Assembly: GCA_029931535.1 (NCBI GenBank)
Contig: JAQPZY010001419.1
Location: 1,662,501-1,726,500 of the forward strand
Length of the DNA: 64,000 nt
Direction of reading: 5' to 3'
DNA from: Margaritifera margaritifera
Taxonomy: Eukaryota; Mollusca; Bivalvia; Unionida; Margaritiferidae
The position numbers and the translations under genes are program-made. Shown here piece after piece: positions 1 through 13,056 of this stretch. The first letter of the stretch is position 1; the number at the start of each line of letters is the position of its first letter. The notes beneath the pieces were generated by a model. It saw nothing but the letters and a program-made list of their open reading frames with translations. It ran no database searches and was not told the origin of the DNA.

Positions 1-295
1 AGTCGAGTCCCAGAACACCCTCTAAATCAGACTGTGAGTTTTAATTCATTTGGGAAGCGAAGTTGTCTCCCTAAAATGAATATTTAAGCGTGTCATAAAA
101 CTTGAGAGGGGTAAAATATACAACTATTATTGGTCAATGTATATAGAATCCATCGACTATGCATATCTTAGCTTGTTACTGCAGTTATTCGAGGTATCAG
201 AGGCCAAAATTTGCTTCATTTAGTGAACATATCTAACGAAAACATTTAATCTCTCTCTCTTTCTCTCTCTCCCAACAACCATTTGCGTAGGATCG

Positions 296-353
<58 letters not shown>

Positions 354-819
354 TTATGGCGAAGCTAAGGGGGCAGAAAGAGAAGTGGACTTTTCACCGT
401 AAGCACCCTAACTTGACGACTTATAATCTAGAGTGTTTAGAGAAAATAAAGACATTTTTACGCAAGGTTGCTAAACAAAGAGCAAAACTGTTCCAAAATT
501 CCAGGAGAAAAACAAATACTTAGGAAACCATGGCATCCAGAACATCCTCAAGGCGTTTCATTACCAGATAAAATGTGTCTTTTAAGAATCAGTGATTTAC
601 ATTCGGGTCAAAACTGTGGCCATGTTAGGATGCACACCCTGCATACTAAATCACTAAAATTATTAACATCGCACAAAGAATAAACCAACCCTGGAGAGAA
701 TACGCAGTGTCATGAGTAAACATGACAACAATCGTAGGTACTGACATGCAGCGTGCTAGAGAAGTTCTAGCTTCTGGCGTAAGTTGTATTTTTGTACCCT
801 GAGTCGTTGTCCTTTTTGC
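1..819. other. Non-coding stretch with microsatellites
   Basis: No convincing gene is visible. The stretch holds a short CT-rich tract near 250-270 and a pure (AT)n tract at 299-350. The 71-codon frame at 468-683 has no recognisable motif and is probably chance. Confidence 0.6.
299..350. repeat. (AT)n microsatellite
   Basis: An uninterrupted run of AT dinucleotides, read directly from the sequence. Confidence 0.95.
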
Positions 820-1752
820 AATTTTGTTTTTTTGGCGAAGAGCAGACTGGTTTTAGGAAAGACTATTCTACAGCTGATTACAGTTTTTGATTAATGTTTA
901 TCGTTGATTTATTTCTCAGTAAAGATAAAAAGTCATACTATGACTTCGTAGACTTTGAAAAATAGATGTAAACTTTGGCAAAATGTTTTGCTTTGCAAAG
1001 AGTTTTAACGTTATTATAATTTGTATAAAAGTAAGGGAAGTATTGTACAGAGAAATTCACAAAGGTGTAAGACAAGGGGAAAATTTACCACTTTAATTGT
1101 TTGCGCTATACACAATGATCTGAATAACAATATGTCAAAGCTCTCTGACGGTTGTCCAATAGATAGCAACATATTTCAAAGCACTCTGACGGTTGTCCGA
1201 TAGATAACAACATTGTACACGAGTTATTTTTTATGACACAATTATATTTGCAGAATCCGCAAATCAACTTTAGATAGCCTTAGATAGTATGTTTGACCAT
1301 AGCAATACGTGGAAATTACATATAAGTGCCTAAAAACTTAAGTTGTGATATTTTTTAAGGGAAAATATTTTCTAAGGGCAAACGAAGCATTTTTGTGTTG
1401 ATGTTGTACATGAATTGAAATACTTAGATATCATTTTTAACTTTAATGGTAAATTTCGTAAATCAAGAGTTCCTCTATTTTAGCAAGCTATAAAAGTTTT
1501 TGTCCTGTAGTACGAAACTCTAGGATGCTCGAATTACTCACAAATATGCAACTACACCGATTTAATGCTATGGTTTGGTCTATAATCTTGTATTGTTCAG
1601 CAGTATGGGGTTTTGAAGATTTAAAATTACTGAATCCGTGCACATGGACTTTTTTGCAAATAATGTTTTTGTATTGTAAAAATAGTACACCTAAATGCAT
1701 CATGCGTGGTGGTTTATCATATAGTAAAACTCCTACACCGTCCAAACATTAA
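820..1752 (+). pseudogene. Degenerate non-LTR (LINE) reverse transcriptase, 3' half
   Basis: Three-frame reading gives scattered but collinear LINE RT landmarks. They are EEQTGFRKDYST near 835, a DFVDFEK block near 940, a VRQGEN-like block near 1070, KYLDIIFNFNGKF near 1420 and an ILYCSAVWGFED block at 1580-1620. The last is followed by the CKNSTPKCIM segment that normally precedes the RT C-terminus. The order and spacing match the RT of LINEs with an endonuclease-RT ORF2. The copy has many stops and frameshifts, lost its 5' half and cannot make protein. A similar family, with a YTPNCFVHGKLGR block at the equivalent place, lies on the - strand at about 59.7-60.56 kb. Confidence 0.7.
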
Positions 1753-3626
1753 TGCATTCAACGTGAAAATAAACTTGGAATTTCGTTTGAAGTAAATGCA
1801 CAGCAATTTCAAATCTGTCTACCCTTTGATAGCTGGAATAATGGGGGTGCGGTTGGTAGGAGGGAAGGGGTGGCTGGCTAATCAGTCCGGAAGCCCTTGA
1901 GAGTGACTTCTCACCACAAGTTTCTATTACGGTATGAAGTTTCAACTTCTTTCCTGACATCGAAAGGCAAAAAGCAAAAACAAACTCTAGTTTATTTTAT
2001 AATGCATTGCTACGAAGTTCTACTTTTTGTATTCTCGTAATTATTACAATGTAGTTTGCTGCCAAGAAAATCGCAAGCTGACACGGTTGTTTTCTGATTT
2101 CTGAATAATCATTTGGTATATTCTACATGGCACAAATTCAAGATTTATTGTTTTAATACGCAAATATACAAATGTATATTGCTTTCTAATTTTAAACTGA
2201 ACTTAGTCTCATAATAGCTAAATTAGAATCAGGAAAAAAGCTCACAAACAAGATCTGTACTTACAGACGATGGTGGAAGTGCGAAAATGTACTTCTCCGA
2301 AGTAAGAAGGAAAATCTCAGCTACAATCTTGCCATAATCACGATTAGAAAATCTGAACGAATAAAGAAAAATATTTAATGAAGCTTCAAATCGTATGTAT
2401 AATATACTGAATAAATACGGAATGCCTGTATCTGATATCAACGCGTTGGGAGTTTGTCCTCGGGCTACAAATAAAAGCAAGACTGCTTTGCACTATGATA
2501 AGATTTGATCGCAGCTGGATACATAGTCTGGAAAGGTTTTAATACCTAAGTTACATACAACTTGAATCATAAAAGTGCGCTTGGAAATTTAAATTGCCGT
2601 ATTTCATTTCTGCTTAAAATTCTAGAACGTATTTCCTCAACGTAATGAGCACTACTAATTTTAAGGACCAGTAGCGTGTAATAATGAAAAGTGAAGTACG
2701 CTGTATTTTGTACATTTTTAAATCAATATGTGAATTAGACAGGTGCAATCAAACAATGGAAAAATTTAGCTGTCGTTTGTTTAGTTCCATGACATTTCAT
2801 CAAAATCGAATATCATCAACTACTGTACTTCGACTTCAAGGGCTGTATTTAATTCTTCAAGTTTTGCTAAGTCCAGAGGAAAGGTAAATAGGGGAGTGAG
2901 AGCGGATAATTTCAGTGCCGAGTCTGTTATTCGACGATTCGATGAATGGTGTTTCATCGAAAATGTGTCTAAAATTAAAGATTGGGAAATTGTTATTTTT
3001 GACGAAAGGTAACTCACAAAATATTCTGAGATATATTTATAACGTAATTGTGAACTTGTATCCATTTCTGAGACTTTCTGAGACTTTAAACCAAGGGGGT
3101 GGGGTTGGGGTACATTAATTACTAAGAGAAAAATCGCTTGCTACATGAAATTATTTGATGCAAATTGGCTGGATGCAGGTGTCCTCAATGATCGGGCGTT
3201 TTACTTATTGCGTATAACTTACTGATTTTGCCTTGCGGACTCTTGCCAAGCTGGTGAAACCATCTGTAGTCTTCTGCATTAACCTCTATTTCACTTCATC
3301 TTCCAACTGTTTCGCAACCTAGAGTACAAATTTAGCCAGAGTCAATCATAATGTCTTCATTCTTTTGTCTTCTTGAGTTCATTTTACGGAAATGGCATTT
3401 CAGCAGATAACGGATGATCTAAAACCCTGAATTGTATCCACTGACATTTCAAACCTCTATTTCTGCACATCAACTTTGGTATTTCAGAAAGTCCGTAGAC
3501 TTTGATTTTCCCGAGGTGTAACCAATGAAATTTCCTGTAATTCTGCATAACTGACCAGACAATCAGTTTTTTACTTTGTATTACACCTGATATTGTATGT
3601 ATCGTTAACTCGTAATGAATTCGATC
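1753..3626. other. No recognisable gene
   Basis: Only short overlapping open frames of 60-100 codons on both strands, without motifs or splice-consistent structure. I see nothing supportable here. Confidence 0.6.
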
Positions 3627-3855
3627 CACAATGAGTAATCCGGCATTAATGCCCCACCAGAAGTGAAGTCGGTGACACATGGTACGTTACTTTGTTTACA
3701 TTTAAGCCTCTCAAAAAATGCTGGTTAACCTATGACGACACTATGAGTTCATCTTTAAATAAGATAAACTTATGATTTACTAGGATTTTGACACACTGGA
3801 AAATATACAGTACTGACAAACAAATGTAGAGACTATATAGGGAAAATAATTGTCA
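3627..3855 (+). mobile_element. MITE family 1, 3' half copy
   Basis: This segment matches the 3' half of the full copy at 18561-18995. Shared blocks include GGTTAACCTAT, GAGTTCATCTTT, ACTGACAAACAAATGTA and the terminal AATTGT. The 5' half of the element is absent. It breaks at an internal ATGAGTAA sequence. Confidence 0.65.
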
Positions 3856-6800
3856 CTCGAATCCTTTTGAGAAGCTGTTAACTTTAAATATGCTGGACAA
3901 GTGCTGTCAAGTCCTGGTGTGTGTAATGGTCTATAATGGAATTGTCACCGTTTAGAATCCTAATGTGATTGAATGTTTCTCAGAGTTCATTTTGGAGAAA
4001 TGTATGTATGTGATATATAAGAAAATTAATGATGGTTTAACCCCAGTTTCAGTTAGCTAAGTTGATGTCAGTTGCAGACCGGTGCAGGATTTTATTGTTA
4101 CAAGTGCGTTTTATTTTTTTGCACGATAAGACTCACGTGCAAGCATACATATTTACTTGACCGTGTGATCTCAATCTACGTTCCATTCAAAACTTTAGCA
4201 AGTTCTGTGTATCACAGGATCTGCATTGGAGAATTTAATCGATTAACAGTAATCTGGAGTCAGTAGACGTGAAAGTGAGGCATCTTGCGATAGCACTTAT
4301 CTTGTTCGATTACAAGTCTCATGCAACTATTTGAATTCACTCTATATCATCACAAGTCATTTCAAAATTAAAAAATAAAACAAATCTTTAAAAATTTGTC
4401 CAGTAGCATAGTTTACAGATTGTTTCCTAAGTACGTAAAATGGCAGAGAGCAAAGAGCAAAATATGGTGTACAGTACTATACTAAAGTTGCATCCTCCTG
4501 AAATGGTCTGCTATCTAAAATGCACGCATGCATGGTACTAAATGTGCGTTTTTACACCTCAATTTGAAAAAAAAGTTCCACGTCAATCAGTCTAATAGCC
4601 TGTCAGATGCCAGTGATACAGTAAAGTAAAAGAAATATCGGTCAATGCATAAGCACTTAATATCACTCTAGGTTTTGCGGTACTCGATAACGAAATGGAT
4701 TTATTCTATGTCAGCTAAGTTTCAAAAGCAACCAGGAAACTAGATTGCATTAGTTGCCTCATACCAACAGCGCATGTATGTGATCCAGTTTGACTACATG
4801 TACTTTGCAACATTTTATCTTTGAGAGGCAATCTAATCCGTTCACTGATATTTCCCGATAGAAGGATATTTTTAGCTCTAGAAATAGAATTACGCTCAAC
4901 AATAACAAGACCAAAAAAATAAGATATAATAAAATAAAAACATACCTTAAAGTTATCCTAACCTGCTCAATATGAAAAGCATATTCCAGATTAAAACATA
5001 TTACCTTCCCTCATTCTCCTGCCTACTAAACTTGCTTTGTTTTGTTGTTGTTGTTGCTGTTGTTGTTGCTTCTTTTGTTGGCAGGAGGGGTTTACGTGTT
5101 TATTTTTCCAAACAAAGCAATGAATAGAACAAATTGGATTATCCAAGCATATGGAAAGCTAATACTTGTAACTATTATTAAAGTGGGACTTCATGTTTAA
5201 AATGAAACAAATATCTCAAAGTAAACCAAAATGTTAGTCAGTCCAGGCTTTGCAGAAGTTCCAAATATTGTATAAGTCACATTTATTTATTTATTACAAT
5301 AACAATTATAGGACCCGATATACTTTTCTAAGATTATGGGCTGGGGATTTCAATATTTTGTGTACATATTATATCAAGTAACTTACATGTCCTCATTTTC
5401 CATGCTTTCCCCTTGTTCAATTTCTCTTTCTCTTTTCCATCCCTTCTCCCGTCTGACTTTATGCCATCAAATGCGGCAGCTTTGACTGCGTCAAGAAGTA
5501 TATGGGTAACATTGGGTACTGCTAAATGAAATAAAAGAAAATCCTTTTGGAAATCTTGTACACATCCACCTTCAAATATTTTGTTTCACTGAAAAGTTAT
5601 ATGAGTGAGAAAAAGATAAGCGATTTATATATGTATATAAATTGAATGAATCATCATTTCTCGTTTGCTTCAAACCAAGCATCCAAACGTCCGAATTAAA
5701 TAGAATAGCTCGCTTGGAATAGCTAAGCTAATACTGACCACCCCACCCCACCCCTAAAACCCCCAAATCTCCCACGCATTATTCACAATTATTTATATGG
5801 TAATTAAACTAACAAACTAACCAAGCAAACATTAGATGTGTACACGTACACTACTGTTTCAATAGTTTTGACTTAGCGTTGGTATGAAAATAGTATCCAT
5901 GCCTAATTCTCTGCTAACAATAAACATAACATTTTGTATAGTGACTTTGTGCACGCAACGAAAAGACGACCAGGTATGGCGTAAATGGTAACGGTATCTA
6001 TGGTAAATCGATGACATCAATTGTACGTGACGCTGCACAAAACTCTGAGGCAATATCAAGTAGTTACGAGACACAGATCCAGAACAAGTGAATATGCTGT
6101 CAATATCCTACCGTTCGACAGAGCACATTAAGTCATCGTGTTTCTTATCCCTAATATCTTGTTAAGAAAGTAAATATATGAATAAATGTGTGAATAAATG
6201 TTTCAATAAATAAATAAATAAAACAATTTAATTAATTAATTAACTGACTAATTAATTAATAACATATGAATGAATATAATTCATAATATTGATCCATGGA
6301 ACGACTCTTGCGAGATCAAGGATCACTGATGGCCCGTTGCCTTTCTAATCAAAAGCATTATCAACATCCGGATAAGCAGCTATTCAGTTTCAACTAGAGA
6401 TCATAAATCTTTTGAGGATAAGTCGGAGCTTGAGATTTAGTTTTCAAGAAATGAAAAAAATAGTTTACTTTAGAATTGTCATTTTTGATTCGTAAATGAG
6501 TGGAAATGAATCTCAAACTCATAAGCATAGTTTTATGTTCTCTAGACCCGATGACTTCTACATAAGTTTGACTCCAGGACAATTCCACTCAACAGCGCTT
6601 CTTCTTATCATAAAATGATTAGGTAAACACTTGCTAAAAGGAAAATAACCCGCAGTCCCCCCCCCCCCACACACACACACAAAACAAAACATCTTTTTTA
6701 TAAAACCCCGAAAAACAACACACTTTTTGGATTTTTATATTGATGACTACACTGGAAAATTGGGTTAGTAAATGACAGATTTCCATCACAAATATACACT

Positions 6801-9800
6801 TGGAAATGACAAAGTGGTAAAAACAAAATCTTTATTGAATAAGTATTTGCTTCTTTTCCAACAAAATATACAGTATGAGCATTCCGCTGATTGTACATCG
6901 TGCCGAAATTCATTCATATTCATGGTACTTCATTCTACACGACAGAGCGCGTTGAAGAGAGCAAAGACGTGTCACATTATTCCTCATTCATCAATAAAAA
7001 TCATAAAAGTTTGATTATTCTTCATTCATCAAAAAAATAAATAAATAAATAAAAGTTTGAATTTCTTGGTATTGGCAATATATTCTATTAACTCATTCTT
7101 AACAATACGTATCTCACTGGACTGATTGAAGTTTGCAGTCTATACAGGTTATTTGTATCGCAATGTGGCAACAAAATCCATAGCTTATAAGCCATTATCA
7201 GTCGATCATAAATGTACACAGAAACAATTCGTGTTCGGCTGTCTTCCCCCGCTGCTGCCGCTTCATCGTTTCCGTAATCCTCGTCGCCATCATAATAAAT
7301 ATTGTCGTTGTAGCCTTCGTCGTCGTCTACATCATCATCATCATCATTAATTACCTAAACTTAATTTTGGTTATCCTGACATTCAGTAGAGATCACTTAT
7401 TAATACAAATGGAGCACCATGGATAAAACAAGGTCGATGTTACCCAGTCGGTACATTCAGGTGATCTAATTAATTATAACGCAAAATTCGAGCCCTTTAT
7501 CGAATAGTGATGTAAAAAATGGACAGATGCACACGATACAAATACCCTTTCGTCAGAGAGAGAGAGGGGGGGGGGCGATTTAGGCGTGAGAGATAAAACT
7601 TAGAGATGATGTGCAACATAGGGATTTTTCAGATATCACACTTAAATATGAACTTTGTTCTAAGTATTATATGGGAGACAGACAATTAGACAGAGGGATT
7701 GACTAAAAGACGGAAATTTGAAAACATACGGAAGGACAGACAAACGGACACATACCAATAATGGCCAGATAGGCACAGATTGTCTCATATGAAGCTATAA
7801 AGAGGGCTAACAACAACTGATAGAAAGATCATATAATTATTATATTAAAAATCGATTATAGGTCGTAACACTTTTTTTGAGAAAGTTTAAGGACCTCACA
7901 AGTAGTAACAGTATATCCTTAACTACTAATATCAGTAAACATTTAAATATCGAGCATCGCGATCTAAAGAAAACTGCATGGGCGTCAGCAATCTTGTGGG
8001 CTAATCGTATCACTTCAAAAAGCAAATTTTTTGCTGACGACGTCTATAAATATCATTTTCGAAAGACAGCTCCGATTTATCGAAATGTTTATCAGAAGTG
8101 TTGTCTTTGGTTCAGTAGATAGATCAACTTTTCAACGTTGTTTGAGTTTTCCATTTCTCAGTACTGCGTGGCGCCGAAAGATTCCGAGAGAACGTTATCG
8201 ACAATCCTGCGTTAACTTTTTGGTTCTCCACCGGTGGCCATGACCCGTTGTCAAGAAGCTATCGGAGCGCCAAAGTGTAACGCCTGCTTATGTTTTAACA
8301 ACTCTGGTCTTCTGTAACACAGCTTGCCGTGAGGTTATGATCATTAAAATTTCCAGAAATACAATTTTCTTTGCTGATATATAAAGGACCCAAAGTATGT
8401 ATGTAGTTTGGAATCTAGAATATGAGTGCAATGTTTATGCTAAGAAATAGTTTTTGACAAAGCTCTGTGGCGCCTCTGAAATTCCACGACTAAACTCAGT
8501 ATGGTAGATGAGAAGAAAAGAGAATTTAGAGAAAGGTAACTTAAAAAAGATACAATTCACAAGTCTAAAATATTTTGTAGACAAAAAATGTAATCCTTAT
8601 TTACCATGTTATGTTTTTTATACAGCTGTTAATTATTATACATGAATTGATTGCTGTAACCTTTATTTAAACTTGTTGGGGTTTTTTTTTTTTTTGGGGG
8701 GGTGCTCAAATAAAACATTCATAACTCCAATAATTTATTTAGAGTAACATCATGTATATGATTCGTTTTATGATCGCTAAAAATAGGTTTATTATAGTTT
8801 AATTTTTGTTACTTTTCCTTTTTCAAGTGCATCATTTTATTTAAATGAATGATAACTGGTATGAAAATCAATAAGTTATCCAACTCTTTCATTAATGATA
8901 GTCTAAATTTTGATAAGTTAGATTATAAATAATATCTTCCACTAAGAAGATGGAGAACATGTATATAATGCATCACAAATGTTTTATCGAAAGACCCTAG
9001 ATAAGCACCATTAAGCTCATTTTTTTTTGGGGGGGGGGGGGGGGGCTGGTGGAAGAGAGGATATAAAGGTATTTCTCTGAGCCGGAATATATTTTGATCC
9101 TTCTGTTGACAAGTACATTTTTCACCCGAAATTGCAAAGACTTCCCTCACCTAAAATAAAGAGGATGTTGCCTTAAATATCAGAATATATTCAAAATACA
9201 ACTTCAAAACAGCTTATTCCCGCCACTGTGTGTGTGTGTGTGTGTGTTTGTGTGTGTTGTGTGTGTGTATTATCTTGAAAGATGTAATTCGAAATAACAA
9301 AATTATTCTGATTAAGACGTAAACACATTTTTCAGAATAACAACAATAATTACGTTATTTCCGAAACATCTTTTCGTATCCCAATAACTTATTTATATCA
9401 TCCAAGAAACAAATGGGGTTTAGGGTACTGTTTTAAATTAAGTTTACTCAATTTGAACAACCTTTAATAGGGATACAAGAGGCAACTTCAAATTCAACAT
9501 TTTTGATTTAAAATTTGAATCTTTGTAAATTTCACAAAAAATGACCGGGAATCGGTAAAAATTCACAAGGAAAAATTCTACCCCCCCCCTCCTCCGCTCT
9601 TGGGCTTAATACGTGATTTATAAAGGAGATATGTATTTTTGTTGGGACTGTAAAAAGGTAAGTCACTTCCACGTTCTTAAATTAATGCATTTATTTTTTT
9701 TCCATTCTGTGTTTTCGCTTCTTACACTAAATATATGATACTATTGATTGGGTTGTAGAGATTATTATTATGGTATGGTGATGGTAGTTTTGTTTCAAAA

Positions 9801-9949
9801 GGGATGGTAGGAAAGATATTGAGAAGATAAGGGATTTGCTTTGTTTATTAGGGATTTAAATTCTATTGTATACCCCTTCTTTTACATCCTACCCAATGTG
9901 GTCAGTAGATGAGTGCCGAATAGTAGATCAATAGGTATCGGTCAGTCAA
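3856..9949. other. Long stretch without recognisable genes
   Basis: About 6 kb of AT-rich DNA with low-complexity patches: TTG repeats near 5041-5075, C and CA runs near 6658-6685, a CAT run near 7335, G runs near 7565 and 9030, and a GT microsatellite near 9230. Open frames are short, overlap on opposite strands and show no domain motifs. I could not support any exon here. Confidence 0.55.
9226..9268. repeat. (GT)n microsatellite, interrupted
   Basis: GT dinucleotide run with two single-base interruptions. Confidence 0.9.
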
Positions 9950-10440
9950 GGTGCGTGTTAAAGCTATGGATGTTTTTAACATTAAGTTTCCCGTTAGAAG
10001 TCAGCAAGTCCCACCATGTTCATTGCAGTTAGAGGCCATAGGGTCCTATTTAAGGTCAGCCACTTCTAACAATGATGTCCTCTCGACAGTATAAATGTCA
10101 ACTAGAGACCCATCATATTGAACCTATGAACATTTTAAAACTAAGATTTCCCCTTGTCCCCAGAATCCCACAAAAATGGAGGGCTAATGTCATTTTCCGA
10201 TTATCCTATAATCACCAATCATGTTAAACCTATGGACATTTTTAGCTTAGGATTTCCCCTTCTCCCGGAATCCCACAAAAATTGAGGCCTAGTGTTAATT
10301 TTCCATTGTCCCTATACTGTCACAAACAAACAAAATATTTTTAAAAAACCATGCCGGCGTAATGTTAATTTCCCGTTTGATCCTATAATCCACATACCCT
10401 TTTTAACATAGGATTCCCGTGTGACACTAAAGTGCCATCC
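9950..10440. repeat. Degenerate tandem repeat, unit about 110-120 bp
   Basis: Four or so diverged copies share blocks such as AACCTATGRACATTTT, AGGATTTCCCCTT, GAATCCCACAAAAAT and GTTAATTTYCC in the same order. Copies are roughly 110-120 bp apart and strongly diverged. No coding content is seen. Confidence 0.6.
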
Positions 10441-11130
10441 TATACTACTTACGACAATCTTTTTCCTTCTAAGTGTATTTTACCTCAGTCCATTTCAGTG
10501 CCCCTCTCTACCTTCTTGAACTTTAAAATTAGCGTCTTTATAAAACACTATAAGTTTTAATGAATTCAATTTACTCTTCAAAAAATAATTATACTCAACT
10601 GTTATAAGCCTGGGCGTATAATTGGATCAAAATATAAGCAGTCCCAGCAGATAGTAGAAATAATTAAAATTATTTGCGTAAGTATCAGCTTTAATTCTTC
10701 ACAGAAGTCTGAACCGCTTTTATAGTAATTGAAATTAATAAATTAATAAAGAAATACCTATGTACCACTAAATAAGTTTAATGTCTGAAATACGTTAGTA
10801 AGAGTATACAACACATAATTCCTGACGTTTTGCTTCAATTTGTTTCTGTATACTTGTGACATAAAATAAAATACAATAATTATGTATTAAAAACGGAAAA
10901 TCTACTTTGTAGAAAGACAAGAAAACTGCAAATTTATGCATATTAATTCTGTAAAGAAAAAAAAACAAAAAACAGATTTATTTGTGAAAGCCAGACTATG
11001 TTCCGCCACGGTCGGCAAGAAATGTTAAAAACATTGACAATTAATGTTTCAAATGGGCGCTCACGTCCGCGAGGCATCCCGCGCGTGACAATTCAGACAA
11101 TACGAACAATATCTGTACGAATTCAATTTT
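10441..11130. other. No recognisable gene; left flank of viral-type element
   Basis: AT-rich sequence without motifs until about 10990. Base composition then becomes richer in CG-containing words as the polymerase relic approaches. I could not find a terminal inverted repeat marking the left end of the element. Confidence 0.5.
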
Positions 11131-11145
11131 GGTGACATTGAATTT

Positions 11146-12108
11146 ATGGTGCAGGATACCGAGGCGATACTGAACAAGTTTGAAGAACTTAATCCCAGTA
11201 TCGCTGTTAACGTGTTCGCTTGGGACAAAAGCTTTTATATGCTTGCGCTATCAACACATGTGCAAAACAAAAATTCGCAAAGACGGAGCGAGATTGATCT
11301 GCTGTTGATAGACGGCATGAAAGGTTCAGAGTCGGTATCTCATTACGTATGGATAAAGAATCTTTCCCGATTGCTTAACCGAGACAGTACGCACCACGGT
11401 AAAAGTTTCCATGCCGACGCTGCCTGCATTTATTTATCTCTCAACGGCTACTTGACAATCATGAATTTTATTGTGGTGGAATCAGCAAAAACACCTAAGC
11501 GTACAATTATGCCAGAACTCGGCAAAAACATTTGGAAATTCAACTCGGTGCAACAAGAAATGAAAGTACCGTATATCATTTATGCGGACTTTGAATGTTT
11601 GAATGTTCAAGTGAACGCTCCAGAGGTTATAACAAATACAGCATAAGTTGCGGAACAAATCCCATGCGGGTTTAGCTACATTGTTGTCCCATGCGACGGA
11701 ATTGTGGAGCCACCAATATTATATCGTGGCCAGAACTCGATTGAGGTGTTTCTTAAATCGCTTGAGGTTACCAGAAAATGGATCCACAAACACCTCTATT
11801 CGCCCGAAGACGTGATTATGCCCCGTGATGATATTGATAAGCTTATCGCGGCCACCGATTGCTGTATCTGTGGTGGTGCTTTTAGTTTCACTGATGCGAA
11901 AGTTAATGATCACTGTCATATCACTGGCGCGAACAGAGGAGCCGCACACAACGCATGCAATCTACAGTTGCGAATTTGTCCAAACAAAATACAAATTTCT
12001 GATGTGCTTCATAACCTGCTTGGGTATGATGGCCACCGGATTATGCAGGCAATCTCAACAACATCGAATGCACCAATAAGCGTCATCCCCAAAAAGATGG
12101 ACAAGTAA
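11146..12108 (+). pseudogene. Protein-primed-type family B DNA polymerase, N-terminal fragment
   Basis: One reading frame runs through this span with a single in-frame stop at 11644-11646. The first part ends in a PYIIYADFECL block, the exonuclease I-type motif (YADFE) of viral and Polinton PolB. Upstream, a degraded zinc-finger-like region still shows SHYVWIKNLSRLL. After the stop the frame continues through a cysteine/histidine cluster (CCICGG ... DHCHITG.NRGAAHNACN), typical of these polymerases, and ends near a LLGYDGH block. Polymerase palm motifs are absent because the gene stops at about 12.1 kb. In a live element this enzyme copies the element DNA. Here more than half of it is missing. 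Confidence 0.85.
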
Positions 12109-12187
12109 ATGACGTTTGGAGTGGTCACGAGACCTTGCTTTATGATTCATTATTAATTCCTGCACGTACTGATGTCCAGTGTACTGT

Positions 12188-12448
12188 GCTAGCGATATCT
12201 ACGACGGTTGACGCGTATTTGTAAGTACGCCCACATAGTAGATCATGTGGAAGAAATAAAAGATCAGTCTGGTGAACTTCTTTAGGTGTTTGGACATCAA
12301 ACCATCCGCGCGAAATCTTTCTTGGCGCAGATAGGTAAATTTACCACAGCGCTTATTTAGCTAACCATTCTCGAGCGGTCTAATAACCACGAGGACTGTA
12401 GTATATTTTCGATAATGCCCGTTCAGCAACTACAGTCTTTTTATTCAT
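12188..12448 (-). pseudogene. Retroviral-type integrase of Polinton, N-terminal fragment
   Basis: On the - strand an ATG at 12448 opens a frame with an ALSKIYYSP block. Polinton integrases begin this way, with a KIYY...P segment and a helical N-domain. After in-frame stops and a frameshift near 12295, the sequence reads EVHQTDLLFLPHD and then TYKYASTVVDIAS. The first matches the start of the catalytic core carrying the first Asp, and the second matches the following core strand. The remaining catalytic Asp and Glu are missing because homology ends at about 12188. It is therefore an inactive relic. It lies tail-to-tail with the polymerase fragment and upstream of nothing it could serve. Confidence 0.75.
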
Positions 12449-12462
12449 GTTTGTTTATTATA

Positions 12463-12913
12463 TCAATAGATTTTACCTCCAATGCGTGGACTTTGTCCAC
12501 CGCCCAAAACAATCTTGGCTTTCATACCCCCGTTCAAGTCATGGATGAGATCTACATCAGCACGTTGATTCGCACGGACATCGTTTGATGTTTTGTAAGC
12601 AAGATCATGTCGGTAACATGCAGCATCGACACAGTCTACAGGGGCTTTCGCGGGAGCTGGTCGATTGTTAGAATCAAGTCGTATATCCAGCCGTGTACCA
12701 GGCCCATAGTAATTGTATCCGGGAGGTGTTTTCACCAGGATATTTACTCCATGGTGTCCCGGATAGTTTCGCTAACGCAGCAGCGATATCACCGCCAACG
12801 ACCCGTTTTTTTAGACCTGGACCCAGAGAGTCTAGCGCGTTTGCGTCCACCAATGGGACTGGAAGTGAGACGGCTTTGCCGTCCACCAATGAATGTGAAC
12901 TTGTTTGCTCCAT
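12463..12913 (-). pseudogene. Phospholipase A2-like virion protein, frameshifted
   Basis: The C-terminal frame (12735-12463, -) contains YNYYGPGTRLD, then VDCVDAACYRHDLAY. These correspond to a glycine-rich calcium loop and the CxxxxDxxCxxHDxAY-type active-site helix of the PLA2 fold used by parvovirus VP1 and several adintoviruses. The presumed start (ATG at 12913) lies in another frame that runs to about 12735 and shows a conserved-looking SLGPGLKKRVVGGDIA block. A single frameshift near 12735 joins the two. In related viruses such a domain helps membrane passage during entry. The catalytic His-Asp pair is still visible, but the gene is broken. The assignment rests on motif spacing only. 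Confidence 0.7.
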
Positions 12914-13056
12914 ATCGAACACAAGCTCCAGATATCGGGGATTTACCATTACGTGTTTGAACTCGAGTTGGATTCGCAATACGTGTTTTTGTGCGGCATC
13001 AGACGCAATATGAAGACATGATTGTATTATGCACAACAATTGCTTTTACAGTTTAC

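Noticed and set aside
7126..7350. Frame ending in polyhistidine
   Set aside because: The His run is a CAT microsatellite, and the rest has no resemblance to a protein family.
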